A stretch of 64,000 nt of DNA from Pyrobaculum ferrireducens (GTDB lineage Archaea; Thermoproteota; Thermoprotei; Thermoproteales; Thermoproteaceae), in NCBI RefSeq assembly GCF_000234805.1, contig NC_016645.1, positions 1,092,391 through 1,156,390 on the forward strand. Direction: 5' to 3'. Made by a program: the position numbers and the translations under genes. The notes below the pieces were generated by a model that was not told the origin of the DNA, searched no databases, and saw only the letters and a program-made list of their open reading frames with translations. How positions within the stretch are numbered: the stretch's first letter is position 1; each line of letters opens with the position of its first letter. Of this stretch, positions 43,356-51,814 are shown piece after piece.

Positions 43356-43832
43356 ATGCTTGATATAATTACACGCTCTGTCAGAGTAGGCCTTGTCTTC
43401 GTTATTTTTAGTGTGTTGTATACACTGTTCAACGTCTGGTGGGGCGGGTTGCTGGACGTCTACCCGCTCCTCGTGGGGGTCTACGTCATGACCTTCACCT
43501 CGACGGTCCCCTACATAGTTGTAAATGTTTCAAACGCCTTGAGGAATAGAAGCGACGGGAGGTGGATAATAACCGTGGGCCTCTCGCTGGCGTTGCTCTC
43601 CTCGCTGGTGGCCGCCATGGTCAAGCTAGGCCACCTGAGGGCCGTGCTCACCCCCTTTGTGCTGAGCCAGCTGAGGTTCGACAGCACGCTGGCCCTCTCC
43701 CTGGCCCTGCTGGGACTCGCCGCGTTGGTGTATCTCGGTAGCGTGGTGCCAGAGGGGAGAAGGCTGGCCCGCGCCGTGTATCTAAGCATAGTTGAGGAGG
43801 GCGACGGCGAGGACGGGGTGGAGACTATCTGA
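43356..43832 (+). CDS. uncharacterised four-TM membrane protein
   Basis: The 158-residue product has four hydrophobic segments (about residues 10-30, 35-58, 72-92 and 110-130) with an acidic C-terminal tail (VEEGDGEDGVETI) that probably faces the cytoplasm. No motif points to a transport or enzyme family. It lies between nrdJ and serS with its own AT-rich upstream region. The following small gene begins 21 nt later and has a separate TATA box. Confidence 0.6.
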   Translation: MLDIITRSVRVGLVFVIFSVLYTLFNVWWGGLLDVYPLLVGVYVMTFTSTVPYIVVNVSNALRNRSDGRWIITVGLSLALLSSLVAAMVKLGHLRAVLTPFVLSQLRFDSTLALSLALLGLAALVYLGSVVPEGRRLARAVYLSIVEEGDGEDGVETI

Positions 43833-43865
43833 GTTTAAGATATAAAGCAGTGCGTGCGTACATCC

Positions 43866-44132
43866 GTGGAGGCTGTTCTGCTGATTAGAGAATTCGAGAG
43901 GGAGCCGTACGAACTGGTAGACGTACTGCGCTTCGAGAGGGGGCGGCGCTACATCTATAGACTCGCGGCGGGGGATAGGGAGTATTTTATACACGTGGTG
44001 GCTTTCACAGACGTCACCTATGTGGAGTTCTGGCACCCCAACTACGCGGTGCCCCTTCTGGTCTTCCGCGTCTTAGGCGGCGAGGAGCTCTCCAGGGTTT
44101 TGATACTTCTCAGATCTCTAGTCGGTAGGTGA
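43866..44132 (+). CDS. uncharacterised 88-aa protein
   Basis: I choose GTG 43866 because the TATA-like AGATATAAAGC is centred 25 nt upstream; an in-frame GTG at 43854 lies too close. The product is alpha/beta (VLLIREFEREPYELVDVLRF, YIYRLAAGDREYFIHVVAFTD, EFWHPNYAVPLLVFRVL). No family recognised; the mixed strand-rich pattern suggests a small ligand or protein-binding domain. It ends 31 nt before serS, which has its own promoter. Confidence 0.55.
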   Translation: MEAVLLIREFEREPYELVDVLRFERGRRYIYRLAAGDREYFIHVVAFTDVTYVEFWHPNYAVPLLVFRVLGGEELSRVLILLRSLVGR

Positions 44133-44163
44133 AAAATTTAATAGATAGGGTAGCCACAGGTCC

Positions 44164-45519
44164 ATGTCCTACAGCGTACTGGAGGCACTTAGGTCGAGCC
44201 CCGACGTGGTGCGGAGAGTCTTAACAGCCCGCAGGTTGGACCCCTCCCTGGTGGATAAGTTTCTCCACCTAGACGAGAAGTGGAGGCGGCTGAAGAAAGA
44301 GGTAGACGAGGCCCGGCACGAGTACAACAAGCTGTCGAGGGAAGGCGCCAAGGCCCCACCTGAGAAGAGGAAGGAAATAGTAGAGAAGGCCAGGGAGCTG
44401 GCGGCCAAGCTCGAAAAGATGGAAAAGGAGCTTGAAGAGGCCGAGCGGGAGAGGGAGGAGCTGCTGTGGAGCTTCCCCAACCTAATACACGAGTCCGTGC
44501 CGGTCTGCCCCGAGGGCGTAGACTCCGTGCCGGTGAGGCACTGGGGTGTGGTGAAGTTGGTTAAAGACGCGTCGACTCCGCTCGACAAGGGCGTTGACTA
44601 CGTGGTGGTGGAAAGAGCCCCAGTGGGCCACGCCGACATGGCCGAGGCCGTTTTGAAGATGGCCGACACGTTGAAGGCAGGTGAGGTGGCTGGCAGCCGC
44701 TTCTACTACCTCTTCGACGACTTGGTGTGGCTCGACTTCGCCCTGGCCATGTACGCCATGGATTACCTAACCCAGAAGGGGTTTAGGCCGGTGATCCCGC
44801 CGTACATGCTGAAGCTAGACCTAATCAGAAGAGTACTGGATTTCGACACCTTCAAAGACGCCATATACAAGATAGAGGGGGAGGACCTCTACCTAATAGC
44901 GACGGCGGAGCACGGAATTGCTGCCTACCTCTACAAACGCGACCTCGTGGAGGAGGAGCTACCCCAGCTCTACGTCGGGTGGTCGCCGTGCTTTAGGAAG
45001 GAGGCAGGAGCCGGGAGTAGGGACATAAAGGGCATATTTAGAGTCCACATATTCCACAAAGTGGAGCAGTTCGTATTCTCCCTGCCAGAGGACTCGTGGA
45101 AGTGGCACGAGGAAATTACAAAAAACACAGAGGAGCTCATAAGAGGTCTTGGACTGCCCTACAGAGTGGTGAACATATGCGCCCACGACCTAGGATCCCC
45201 CGCCGCGAAGAAATACGACATAGAGGTGTGGTACCCCGCCCAGGGGATGTACAGAGAGCTGGCCAGCTGTTCAAACGTGACGGACTGGCAGTCCTACCGC
45301 CTCGGTATTAGAGTCACCAGGAAGGGAATGAGGCGGGAGTACGTGCACACGCTTAACTGCACGGGGCTTGCCACCACCAGGACCATCACGGCTATATTGG
45401 AGAACTTCCAGCGGGAGGACGGCGCGGTGGAGATACCAAAGGCGCTGAGGCCCTACCTAGAGCCCATAAAGACGGCCCCCAAGGACTTCATTCTCCCGAA
45501 GGGGGCAAGGAGCTCTTGA
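44164..45519 (+). CDS. serS: seryl-tRNA synthetase
   Basis: This 451-residue class II synthetase has the N-terminal tRNA-binding coiled coil (about residues 25-110), motif 2 (CFRKEAGAGSRDIKGIFRVHIFHKVEQF), and motif 3 (HTLNCTGLATTRTITAILENFQ). It charges tRNA-Ser and is of the standard, not the methanogen-type, class. ATG 44164 follows AAATTTAATAG by about 25 nt. The stop region overlaps the convergent CPBP gene by 32 nt. Confidence 0.97.
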   Translation: MSYSVLEALRSSPDVVRRVLTARRLDPSLVDKFLHLDEKWRRLKKEVDEARHEYNKLSREGAKAPPEKRKEIVEKARELAAKLEKMEKELEEAEREREELLWSFPNLIHESVPVCPEGVDSVPVRHWGVVKLVKDASTPLDKGVDYVVVERAPVGHADMAEAVLKMADTLKAGEVAGSRFYYLFDDLVWLDFALAMYAMDYLTQKGFRPVIPPYMLKLDLIRRVLDFDTFKDAIYKIEGEDLYLIATAEHGIAAYLYKRDLVEEELPQLYVGWSPCFRKEAGAGSRDIKGIFRVHIFHKVEQFVFSLPEDSWKWHEEITKNTEELIRGLGLPYRVVNICAHDLGSPAAKKYDIEVWYPAQGMYRELASCSNVTDWQSYRLGIRVTRKGMRREYVHTLNCTGLATTRTITAILENFQREDGAVEIPKALRPYLEPIKTAPKDFILPKGARSS

Positions 45520-46282
45520 GATCTATCCAGAAGACGGCGGCGACTATCGACAGAGTAGCGGCGCCGTAGATCCCCGCTAGGCCCCACAGCAAATCGCCGA
45601 TGGTCTGGGAGTAGAGCAGTACGTAGATGCCAGCCCAGCCGTTTACCGCGCCGTGGAGAAATGCGGCGCCCCACACGCCGTATTTGAGGTAGGCCCAGGT
45701 GTGTATGAAGCTCATGGGTATGGTCAAGAGGACGAAGAGGGCTAGGCACGGGAGGCACCACGTCTTGCCGTAGTTATGGCCTAGTAGCAAAATGGCGGGG
45801 GTGTGCCACAGCCCCCAGACGAGGCCTACGACGACCGAGGCCCCTCCCCATCCGTACCTAGAGGCGAGCCTCGGCAGTAGGTAGCCTCTCCACCCCAGCT
45901 CCTCCCCGAAGGTGGCAAGAAAGGCGTTTATTACAGGCGCTAGGGGGGCCATAAACGCCGTGGTGGCTAGATACAACCACAGCGGGATCCGCCCCTGGAG
46001 CGCCTTTTCCAAGTCGAGCGGCTGGAGGCCGATGAGGAAGTAGGCAACTCCACACATTAAGAGTAGCCACGCCGCCGCGGGGGCTGTGGCGCGGTAGATC
46101 CTTACGAGGCTACCTAACTCAGAGCGTAGAGGCCTCGGCCTTAGAGAGCCTTTTTTCTTCATCTCCAGGATGGCCCCCAGCGCGGGCGTCCACATGGCTG
46201 CGACGAGCCAGAGGGGGTTGTACAGGGCTAGGTACTGGAAGAGCCAGCCCAGCGCAAAGACCGCGGCGAGGAACAGCCTCAT
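45488..46282 (-). CDS. CPBP-family intramembrane protease
   Basis: The 264-residue product, from ATG 46282 (MRLFLAAVFALGW), has about eight TM segments and the CPBP (Abi/Rce1-like) motifs EELGWRGYLLPRL, WGLWHTPAILLLG and a late HGAVN. These provide the glutamate and histidines of the active site. Family roles range from prenyl-protein processing to bacteriocin immunity; the archaeal role is unknown. Translation is coupled to the upstream 160-aa membrane protein through a 4-nt overlap. An upstream in-frame extension is basic and not conserved-looking, so I excluded it. Confidence 0.82.
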   Translation of the reverse strand: MRLFLAAVFALGWLFQYLALYNPLWLVAAMWTPALGAILEMKKKGSLRPRPLRSELGSLVRIYRATAPAAAWLLLMCGVAYFLIGLQPLDLEKALQGRIPLWLYLATTAFMAPLAPVINAFLATFGEELGWRGYLLPRLASRYGWGGASVVVGLVWGLWHTPAILLLGHNYGKTWCLPCLALFVLLTIPMSFIHTWAYLKYGVWGAAFLHGAVNGWAGIYVLLYSQTIGDLLWGLAGIYGAATLSIVAAVFWIDLKSSLPPSGE

Positions 46283-46761
46283 GTCTTGTCTACACAGACA
46301 AGGAGGTATTTCTCCCTCCCCTTTATCTTCACTAGGAGCCACCTGTCGCCGCAGTTGCGGCCGGCGAAGACGTCGACGCCTACCCACTCGCCGTTGCGCC
46401 TCTGGAAGCTACCAGCTACCCCCCAGAAGAAGCAACGGAGGGACGCCCTGTTCCCTATGGGCACGAAGCTGAGATATCTCACCACCTCGTCGTGTGTGTA
46501 CGTCTCTACCACGTCGCCCTCCACCACCTTACGCCTCAGGGCGCCTCTAAGCACAACGGCGTTGTTTAATACAGCCGCCTCTACTGGAATCCAGTAAACT
46601 ACTAGAGATAAAGCGGCTATTAGTATCATTACTACCACTGGCTTAAGGGGGTTTTCAGGCCCCGTGATGTACATAATTACTATGGCGGTTGTAGCAACTA
46701 CTATAATAGCTGTTAATAGTGTGAGATTAAGTAAGTAGCAACGTCTCCTGTCCTTATACAT
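46279..46761 (-). CDS. uncharacterised two-TM protein paired with the CPBP protease
   Basis: The 160-residue product has two TM helices near residues 10-32 and 38-58, then a soluble strand-rich domain (AAVLNNAVVLRGALRRKVVEGDVVETYTHDEVVRYLSF) ending in KIKGREKYLLVCVDKT. The pattern recalls small membrane-proximal PH-like domains, an inference only. It is co-translated with the CPBP gene (ATGA), so a partner or substrate role is plausible. Start is ATG (46759-46761). Confidence 0.6.
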   Translation of the reverse strand: MYKDRRRCYLLNLTLLTAIIVVATTAIVIMYITGPENPLKPVVVMILIAALSLVVYWIPVEAAVLNNAVVLRGALRRKVVEGDVVETYTHDEVVRYLSFVPIGNRASLRCFFWGVAGSFQRRNGEWVGVDVFAGRNCGDRWLLVKIKGREKYLLVCVDKT

Positions 46762-46855
46762 ACGTATTTAATGAGTTATATTATATATAAGCCTTGAGAA
46801 TATGCGAAGTGGGGAGAGGGCCGGAATTATTATAAGTTGATGGAGGTAAAGGTGT

Positions 46856-47032
46856 GTGGAGTGGCTAGGTGTTGTAATGGGGGTGGTGGCTGGCGTCGTC
46901 TGGACGTTTTTGATGTTAACTGTGTATAAGCATCTCTACATGCCTACGCTCGGTATGAGGTACATTGCTTTGATGGCGGTTTTGATGGGCACTGTTATGG
47001 GCCTTGGATTTGCAGTGGCGCGATGGGGATAG
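46856..47032 (+). CDS. small 58-aa two-TM membrane protein
   Basis: GTG 46856 to TAG 47030-47032, with a TATA-like AATTATTATAAG near 46825-46836 at leaderless distance. The peptide starts MEWLGVVMGVVAGVVWTFLM (first TM), then a short basic/aromatic loop (YKHLYMPTLGMRY) and a second TM (IALMAVLMGTVMGLGFAV) ending RWG. No homology is recognised. It is divergent from the CPBP unit. Confidence 0.55.
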   Translation: MEWLGVVMGVVAGVVWTFLMLTVYKHLYMPTLGMRYIALMAVLMGTVMGLGFAVARWG

Positions 47033-47143
47033 TCGGCGTTTAGATCCCTCGTCACGGCTCGGCTAGCCTGGAGTCGTCACCGCCCATTCGGGGGCCGTTT
47101 TTTATAAGGTTTAATGTATATAACTGGGTGGCGTCTTGGGGCT

Positions 47144-47665
47144 GTGTCGGCTCAGGACGTAGTTGTGGGTATAATCGCCGAGGCGTTTGTGGACTTCGTG
47201 AGGCGGCTCTGCGAGTGTGAAAGGTTAAGGGAGGCGCATTCGCGAGATTTGGAGCTGGCGAAGGTCGCAGACGAGGTGACGCGGGCGGTCTCCGAGGGCC
47301 GTGAGGGGGAGTTCGGCCCGGTGGTGGTGAAGGTGCAAAAGAAGTTTCTGGGGAGGAGGGAGGTGAGGGCGTCACTGTACGGCAGGGAGGTGGACGTGGA
47401 CACGTTGCTTGCGGAGCTTTCCAAGGCTAGGTCTAGGGCCGCCTGGCTGAACAGCGACTGTTCAGAGGGGGCTTTGATAGAGGCTCTCTATAAGTACGAG
47501 GATAGGTACCTTATAGAGGTGGCGCAGAGGAATTTCGACAAGTTTAAGAAGCTGTGTAGCGGCGAGGTGCCGCAGGTGGATTTCGGCGAGGCTCCCGGCC
47601 ACGTGGTAGAGGGGGTGGTGAGGGGCGTCAAGACATATCTCTCGGGGCATGGCGCTGGTAATTAA
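47144..47665 (+). CDS. uncharacterised 173-aa protein
   Basis: Start is ambiguous: ATG 47114 or GTG 47144; GTATATAAC at 47116-47124 fits the GTG at 25 nt. The product is helical and charged (DVVVGIIAEAFVDFVRRLCECERLREA, EVTRAVSEGREGEFG, FDKFKKLCSGEVPQVDFGEAPGHVVEG). I do not recognise it confidently. It overlaps pyrH by 17 nt, so it is co-transcribed with UMP kinase, but no nucleotide-metabolism motif is visible. Confidence 0.6.
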   Translation: MSAQDVVVGIIAEAFVDFVRRLCECERLREAHSRDLELAKVADEVTRAVSEGREGEFGPVVVKVQKKFLGRREVRASLYGREVDVDTLLAELSKARSRAAWLNSDCSEGALIEALYKYEDRYLIEVAQRNFDKFKKLCSGEVPQVDFGEAPGHVVEGVVRGVKTYLSGHGAGN

Positions 47666-48302
47666 GCTGTCCGGCCGGATTTTCGACGACGAGGAGCTCG
47701 TGCTGAGATACGCCTCTGTTATAAATAAGCTACCTGGCAAAATAGGGGTGGTGGCCGGGGGCGGGGAGCTGGCGAGGAGGTACATCGCCGTGGCGAGGAG
47801 AGGCGGCGCCTCTAACACTTTCCAAGACCTGCTGGGCATCTACGCCAGCAGACTCAACGCCCTTCTCCTGATCTCGTTGCTGAGAGACGCGTACCCCCGC
47901 GTCCCGGCTACCCTCGAGGAGTTTCTCGCGGCGTGGGGCGGCCACAAGGTGGTGGTGGCGGGAGGCTTCCAGCCGGGGCAGTCCACGGCCACGGTGGCGG
48001 CGCTGGTGGCCGAGGCCGTGGGCTCGCCTGTGTTGCTAAACGCCGCCAACATCGACGCGGTTTACAGCGACGATCCCCGGAGGAATCCAAACGCCAGGAG
48101 GATACCCGAGATGAGGTACGACGAGTTTGAAAAAATACTGCACTCCTCCGCCCTCCCCGGCGGCTACGAGCTTATGGACGTGTGGAGCCTCTCGATACTG
48201 CGGCGCAACTGCATAACCACCTACGTCTTCGACGGGCGGCGGCCTGACCACATAGAGGCGATAGCCAGGGGCGAAAACCCCGGAAGTAGAATTACTTGCT
48301 GA
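47649..48302 (+). CDS. pyrH: UMP kinase
   Basis: The 217-residue amino-acid-kinase-fold enzyme phosphorylates UMP to UDP. Features are VIKLSGRIFDDEE, VVAGGGELARRYI, GGFQPGQSTATVAAL and NIDAVYSDDPRRNPNA, ALPGGYELMDVWSL. The length is typical of archaeal PyrH. It follows the unknown gene at 47144 with overlap and complements the pyrI-pyrE-pyrD unit 22 kb away. The region after it carries GC-rich hairpins before the HIT gene. Confidence 0.94.
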   Translation: MALVIKLSGRIFDDEELVLRYASVINKLPGKIGVVAGGGELARRYIAVARRGGASNTFQDLLGIYASRLNALLLISLLRDAYPRVPATLEEFLAAWGGHKVVVAGGFQPGQSTATVAALVAEAVGSPVLLNAANIDAVYSDDPRRNPNARRIPEMRYDEFEKILHSSALPGGYELMDVWSLSILRRNCITTYVFDGRRPDHIEAIARGENPGSRITC

Positions 48303-48310
48303 TTACGGAA

Positions 48311-48366
48311 ATAGTGGCTGTGCAACCCCGCGGCAGGGGGTTGGTTCACAGAGGCCCTTATGGGCC
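48311..48366 (+). other. GC-rich hairpin pair downstream of pyrH
   Basis: CTGTG (48318-48322) pairs with CACAG (48347-48351) and AACCCC (48324-48329) with GGGGTT (48337-48342). The next bases form GGCCC (48353-48357), loop TTAT, GGGCC (48362-48366). This is a compact two-hairpin structure between genes. It could be a short structured RNA (an H/ACA-like guide is one option) or mRNA 3' end. The strand was set by assuming a transcript reading through from pyrH. Confidence 0.3.
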
Positions 48367-48430
48367 GCTCCAAGCCCCCCACCCGTTATGTAGGTAGTCA
48401 TAGATATAAATGCTTTGCTACCGACCGTCA

Positions 48431-48847
48431 ATGGACTGCATATTTTGTAAGATAGTTAGAGGCGAGGCGCCTGCCTGGAGGGTGTATGAAGACGAGGATT
48501 TTGTTGTAATTCTCGACAAGTACCCGGCGTCCTACGGCCACCTCCTCGTGGTTTCCAAGAGGCACTTTACCAACATCATAGACGCCCCAGCTGAACTGTC
48601 GGCGCGTGGTTTTGAAATAGCCACGAGGCTTGCCAAGGCCTGGGCCGGGCTTGGGGCGCAGGGGGTCAACGTGGTGACCAACGCGGGGCGTAGCGCGGGG
48701 CAGATGGTGTTCCACCTCCACATACATGTGATACCTAGGTGGGGCGGCCAGTTGCTCTGGCATGGGAAGGAGGAGATAAGAGAGGAGACGGCTAGGGAGG
48801 TCGTGGAGAAGCTTAAAGGCGTATTACCAGAATATTTCAAGAGGTAG
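48431..48847 (+). CDS. HIT family hydrolase
   Basis: The 138-residue protein has the histidine-triad motif HLHIHVIPRW and the N-terminal CIFCKIVRGE zinc-like pair, as in Hint/HinT. These hydrolyse AMP- or GMP-linked substrates such as aminoacyl adenylates or phosphoramidates. I choose ATG 48431; the in-frame upstream segment lies within the TATA element TAGATATAAATG (48401-48412), about 25 nt upstream. Monocistronic. Confidence 0.92.
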   Translation: MDCIFCKIVRGEAPAWRVYEDEDFVVILDKYPASYGHLLVVSKRHFTNIIDAPAELSARGFEIATRLAKAWAGLGAQGVNVVTNAGRSAGQMVFHLHIHVIPRWGGQLLWHGKEEIREETAREVVEKLKGVLPEYFKR

Positions 48848-48868
48848 TTAATAGAGGCGGCGCTGGTT

Positions 48869-49351
48869 ATGTCGGTGAGGCTCACAGAGACCGAGAGGAG
48901 AGTGGCTGAGCTCTACTCGAGGGGTATGAGGCCGAGGGAGATAGCTGAGAGCCTCGGCATTTCGATAAACACGGTGTATAAAGCCCTGTCAAGGGCTAGG
49001 AAGGCGATGGAGCTGGCCGAGGCGCAGGTGGAGGCGGAGCCTCGGTACGCGCCCCAGTACTACACATTCAACACGCTTGTATATGTCTACCCGAGCGCCC
49101 AGCCTCAGCTACAGATCTCCCTGTCGGCGAACAGAGCCGTTGTTGTGCACGACTCTTACGACGCCGTGCTGAGGAAGCTAGATGAGATAATATCACTCCT
49201 CAAGGGGGCGCGTGTGGAGAGGCGCGCCGCGGCGGAGCCCGCGCCGCCCAACAGATCCGAGGCGGACGGGCACGGGGGAAACGGGCACCTCCCCGACGCG
49301 TTGAAAAGAAACGTTTGGATATCGCTCCTCCGCAACAAGACGGCTACCTAG
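48869..49351 (+). CDS. HTH protein (LuxR/sigma-70 region 4-like)
   Basis: The 160-residue protein has an N-terminal helix-turn-helix (LTETERRVAELYSRGMRPREIAESLGISINTVYKALSRARKAM, about residues 5-47) similar to sigma-70 region 4 or LuxR domains. The central part is strand-rich (YAPQYYTFNTLVYVYPSAQ), followed by a helix (LRKLDEIISLLKG) and a Gly/Pro-rich linker with HGGNGH. It is probably a transcription regulator; the target is unknown. It overlaps the end of the GTPase gene by 8 nt. Confidence 0.75.
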   Translation: MSVRLTETERRVAELYSRGMRPREIAESLGISINTVYKALSRARKAMELAEAQVEAEPRYAPQYYTFNTLVYVYPSAQPQLQISLSANRAVVVHDSYDAVLRKLDEIISLLKGARVERRAAAEPAPPNRSEADGHGGNGHLPDALKRNVWISLLRNKTAT

Positions 49352-50549
49352 CCACTATCTTTACGATAAGCCCGTGGGTGACTGGCTCATCTGAGGCGAG
49401 TCTGCGCCCACTTCTGGCGTCGAGCGCCGCGACGAACCTCTCTCCTAGCTCTGTGTGGATCGCGTAGGCCACATCCCTGGCGGTATAGGTGCGGGGCACC
49501 AGTAGCAGGTCGGGCAGGACGTTGCCTTCCCTATCGCTAAGCCGCTTCTCGTCCTCTACCGGGTAGACGGCGACGTACTGAAGGGCGTTGAAGACGGCGG
49601 CGTTCACCGCCTGCACGACGCCGGTGCCTCCCCACTTCTTGAGGACATCCGCGATCCTCTCCAACACGGCTTTTTGCTGAGGCGTGACCTGTCCCGTGAT
49701 CTCGAACTGCCCGTCGCCGGGCTTGTACCTAACTAATCCCTTGGTAGCCGCCCTCCGCAACGCCAGCTCCGCCTCCGCCGACGTGGGGATTATCACTCTG
49801 TTGGGGTACGCCTCTCTCAGCTTCTTGTATCCCTCCTCCCCCTCGGGTAGGTCTACCTTGTTAGCCGCTATGACTATGGGCTTGCTGAAAGATCTGGCTA
49901 GGTGGGCAAATTTGTAGAAATCGGCATCCTCCCACCTGCTGGGGGGCTTCTTAGCCAGCCCGGACTCCTCAAGCGCCTTCTCTACGCCTCCCCGGCTCAT
50001 GCCCAGGCCCGCCAGCTTCTCCAGCAGGACCTCCGCGATATTCCGCTTGCTGAACTCCACGAGCCTAACCACCTTGTCCCAGTCCCTCCTCACTATCGAC
50101 GCCATCCACATATCCACCTCCCTTTCCAAAAACTCCACGTCTCTAACCGGGTCGTGCGTGCCGGGCTTCACCAGGCGGCCCTCCTCGTCGGTGGATCCCG
50201 AGGCGTCTACCACGTGTATAAGCGCCGGGGCCCTCCGTAGGTGGTCTAGAAACTGGTTGCCGAGGCCCCTGCCCTGCCAGGCGCCGGGGACGAGCCCGGC
50301 GACGTCTATAAGCTCCACAGGCGCGTAGCACACGCCCTCCGCCACCGTGTAGCTACGGGGGTTGCACTTCACGTTTCTACAGGGGCAGTCGTCTATCCTC
50401 ACGTAGCCGACGCCCACGTTGGGGTCGATGGTGGTGAAGGGGGTGGGGGAGATCTTCACGTCTTTCATAGTCGCCGCGGCGAAGAACGTCGACTTGCCGG
50501 CGTTGGGCTTCCCCACGATACCTATTTGTACCCTCGTCTGTGTGACCAC
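49344..50549 (-). CDS. YchF-like (OLA1-type) GTP-binding protein with TGS domain
   Basis: The 401-residue TRAFAC GTPase has G1 GKPNAGKST, G3 DVAGLVPGA, G4 NKVD and a central helical insert, with a C-terminal TGS domain ending VTHGLIVKIVAR. The four Cys segment CPCRNVKCN near residues 60-70 is a feature of the archaeal Obg/YchF-like branch. Members bind ribosomes or translation factors and hydrolyse ATP or GTP. The start is GTG (50547-50549), adjacent to the divergent unknown membrane protein. Confidence 0.88.
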   Translation of the reverse strand: MVTQTRVQIGIVGKPNAGKSTFFAAATMKDVKISPTPFTTIDPNVGVGYVRIDDCPCRNVKCNPRSYTVAEGVCYAPVELIDVAGLVPGAWQGRGLGNQFLDHLRRAPALIHVVDASGSTDEEGRLVKPGTHDPVRDVEFLEREVDMWMASIVRRDWDKVVRLVEFSKRNIAEVLLEKLAGLGMSRGGVEKALEESGLAKKPPSRWEDADFYKFAHLARSFSKPIVIAANKVDLPEGEEGYKKLREAYPNRVIIPTSAEAELALRRAATKGLVRYKPGDGQFEITGQVTPQQKAVLERIADVLKKWGGTGVVQAVNAAVFNALQYVAVYPVEDEKRLSDREGNVLPDLLLVPRTYTARDVAYAIHTELGERFVAALDARSGRRLASDEPVTHGLIVKIVAR

Positions 50550-51785
50550 GTGTATGTAACAGGTGCCTTATTAATACGCATCGCCGCGGCGGCGGCGCTC
50601 CTCCTCCTGCTTCTGGTAAGTCCGGCGCTCGGCTTGGCGGTCCTCTTCGTCTGGCTGGCGAGGAGGCACCTGGCGGTGTACGTGGCGCTGTGGAGGAGGT
50701 TGCTGGGTTGCGAGGTGTATACGCCGGCGATCTCGGCTCTGGGTCTGGCGGCCGCCGTCGCCTCGCCCTACACGGGGGCCGCGAAGGCGGTGCTTCTGGC
50801 GCTGGGGGGCCTGGCCCTCTACGCGGCGCCGCTGACGCCGCGCCTCGCAAGATTCGTAGCTGTTTTGACGGTGGGTCTCTCGGCGGAGGCCCCCCTGAAG
50901 CCTCTGGTAGTCGTTGCGGCCGCGGCCGCGGCTTACTACGCCTATAGAGCCGAGGCTTGTGGGTACATATGCGTCAAGGCGGCGGCAGCGCCGACGGGGG
51001 ATTTGGCCTACTCCCCCCGGCTCGGCGCCGTCTGTGGATACGCCAGGGGCGGATCAGATTTAGCCGACGTGTGGCTTAGGATAGGCGGGAGATACGCCAG
51101 GTGTCTCCCCCTGGCGTGCTTCGCCGTGGCGGAGTCCGCCTTTAAGAGCGGGGTGGGCCCCGTCGACTCCTACCTCCCCGAGCCGTCTCGGGAGGATTTT
51201 AAGAACGTTGTGCATGTGGCGGCCCCTCTTGACGCCGTTTTAAAAATCGCGGCTAGATACTTCGAGGCCGTGGTAGTGCTCGCCAGCGGCGTAGAGGCCA
51301 GGAGGACCCGCCTAATCTCTGTGTCAAAAGTTGACCCCGAAGTTGCGGCCGAGCTGTACTGTTCCGTGTTTAGACTGGGCGGCGAGGAGCGGGAGTTTTT
51401 GAAAGAGTTACTGAGGCGGGGGTCTATAGACGATGTGGTTATGTGGTCCCAGCGTTATCCGTGGCTCAAGCCGCTGGCGGAGCTCTGGGATGGCGGAGAG
51501 GAGCCGTCGGGCGTTGTGAAGAGCAGTTTAGACGGCAGGGCGGGGGTGTTTGAGTCGTTGCTGTATGCATATGTTAAGAAGGTGCCTGTGTTGACCGACA
51601 GCGAGGAGGTGGCGAGGCTCGCGGAGGGGCTGGGCGTCGTTACACTACTGACGTCAAGCAGGCCCGTGAATAGGTTTCTGGTGGCGGGCCCTGCCTCGGT
51701 GAAGCTACCGGAGGGGGAGGTGGAGGTGGGGGCTGGGAGGTTCATACTGTACATAGAGGGCCGCCTCTATGGTGGCGAGATATAA
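50550..51785 (+). CDS. uncharacterised protein with N-terminal membrane domain
   Basis: Start is uncertain; GTG 50550 is the best conventional codon, giving about 411 residues, and no clear TATA box matches it. Residues up to about 140 contain several TM helices with Ala/Leu/Val-rich stretches. The C-terminal 260 residues are soluble, beginning AAAAPTGDLAYSPRLGAV, with GGRYARCLPLACFAVAESAF, VVVLASGVEARRTRLI and VPVLTDSEEVARLAEGLGV. I see no Walker motif or recognised fold. It could be a membrane-tethered sensor or secretion accessory; this is speculation. It is divergent from the YchF-like gene. Confidence 0.55.
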   Translation: MYVTGALLIRIAAAAALLLLLLVSPALGLAVLFVWLARRHLAVYVALWRRLLGCEVYTPAISALGLAAAVASPYTGAAKAVLLALGGLALYAAPLTPRLARFVAVLTVGLSAEAPLKPLVVVAAAAAAYYAYRAEACGYICVKAAAAPTGDLAYSPRLGAVCGYARGGSDLADVWLRIGGRYARCLPLACFAVAESAFKSGVGPVDSYLPEPSREDFKNVVHVAAPLDAVLKIAARYFEAVVVLASGVEARRTRLISVSKVDPEVAAELYCSVFRLGGEEREFLKELLRRGSIDDVVMWSQRYPWLKPLAELWDGGEEPSGVVKSSLDGRAGVFESLLYAYVKKVPVLTDSEEVARLAEGLGVVTLLTSSRPVNRFLVAGPASVKLPEGEVEVGAGRFILYIEGRLYGGEI

Positions 51786-51814
51786 TTTTTATAAATCGCT
51801 ACATACTTATATAT

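Noticed and set aside
46283-46387. N-terminal extension of the CPBP protease
   Set aside because: Arg-rich antisense-like sequence within the coding region of the co-transcribed gene; ATG 46282 overlaps its stop (ATGA).
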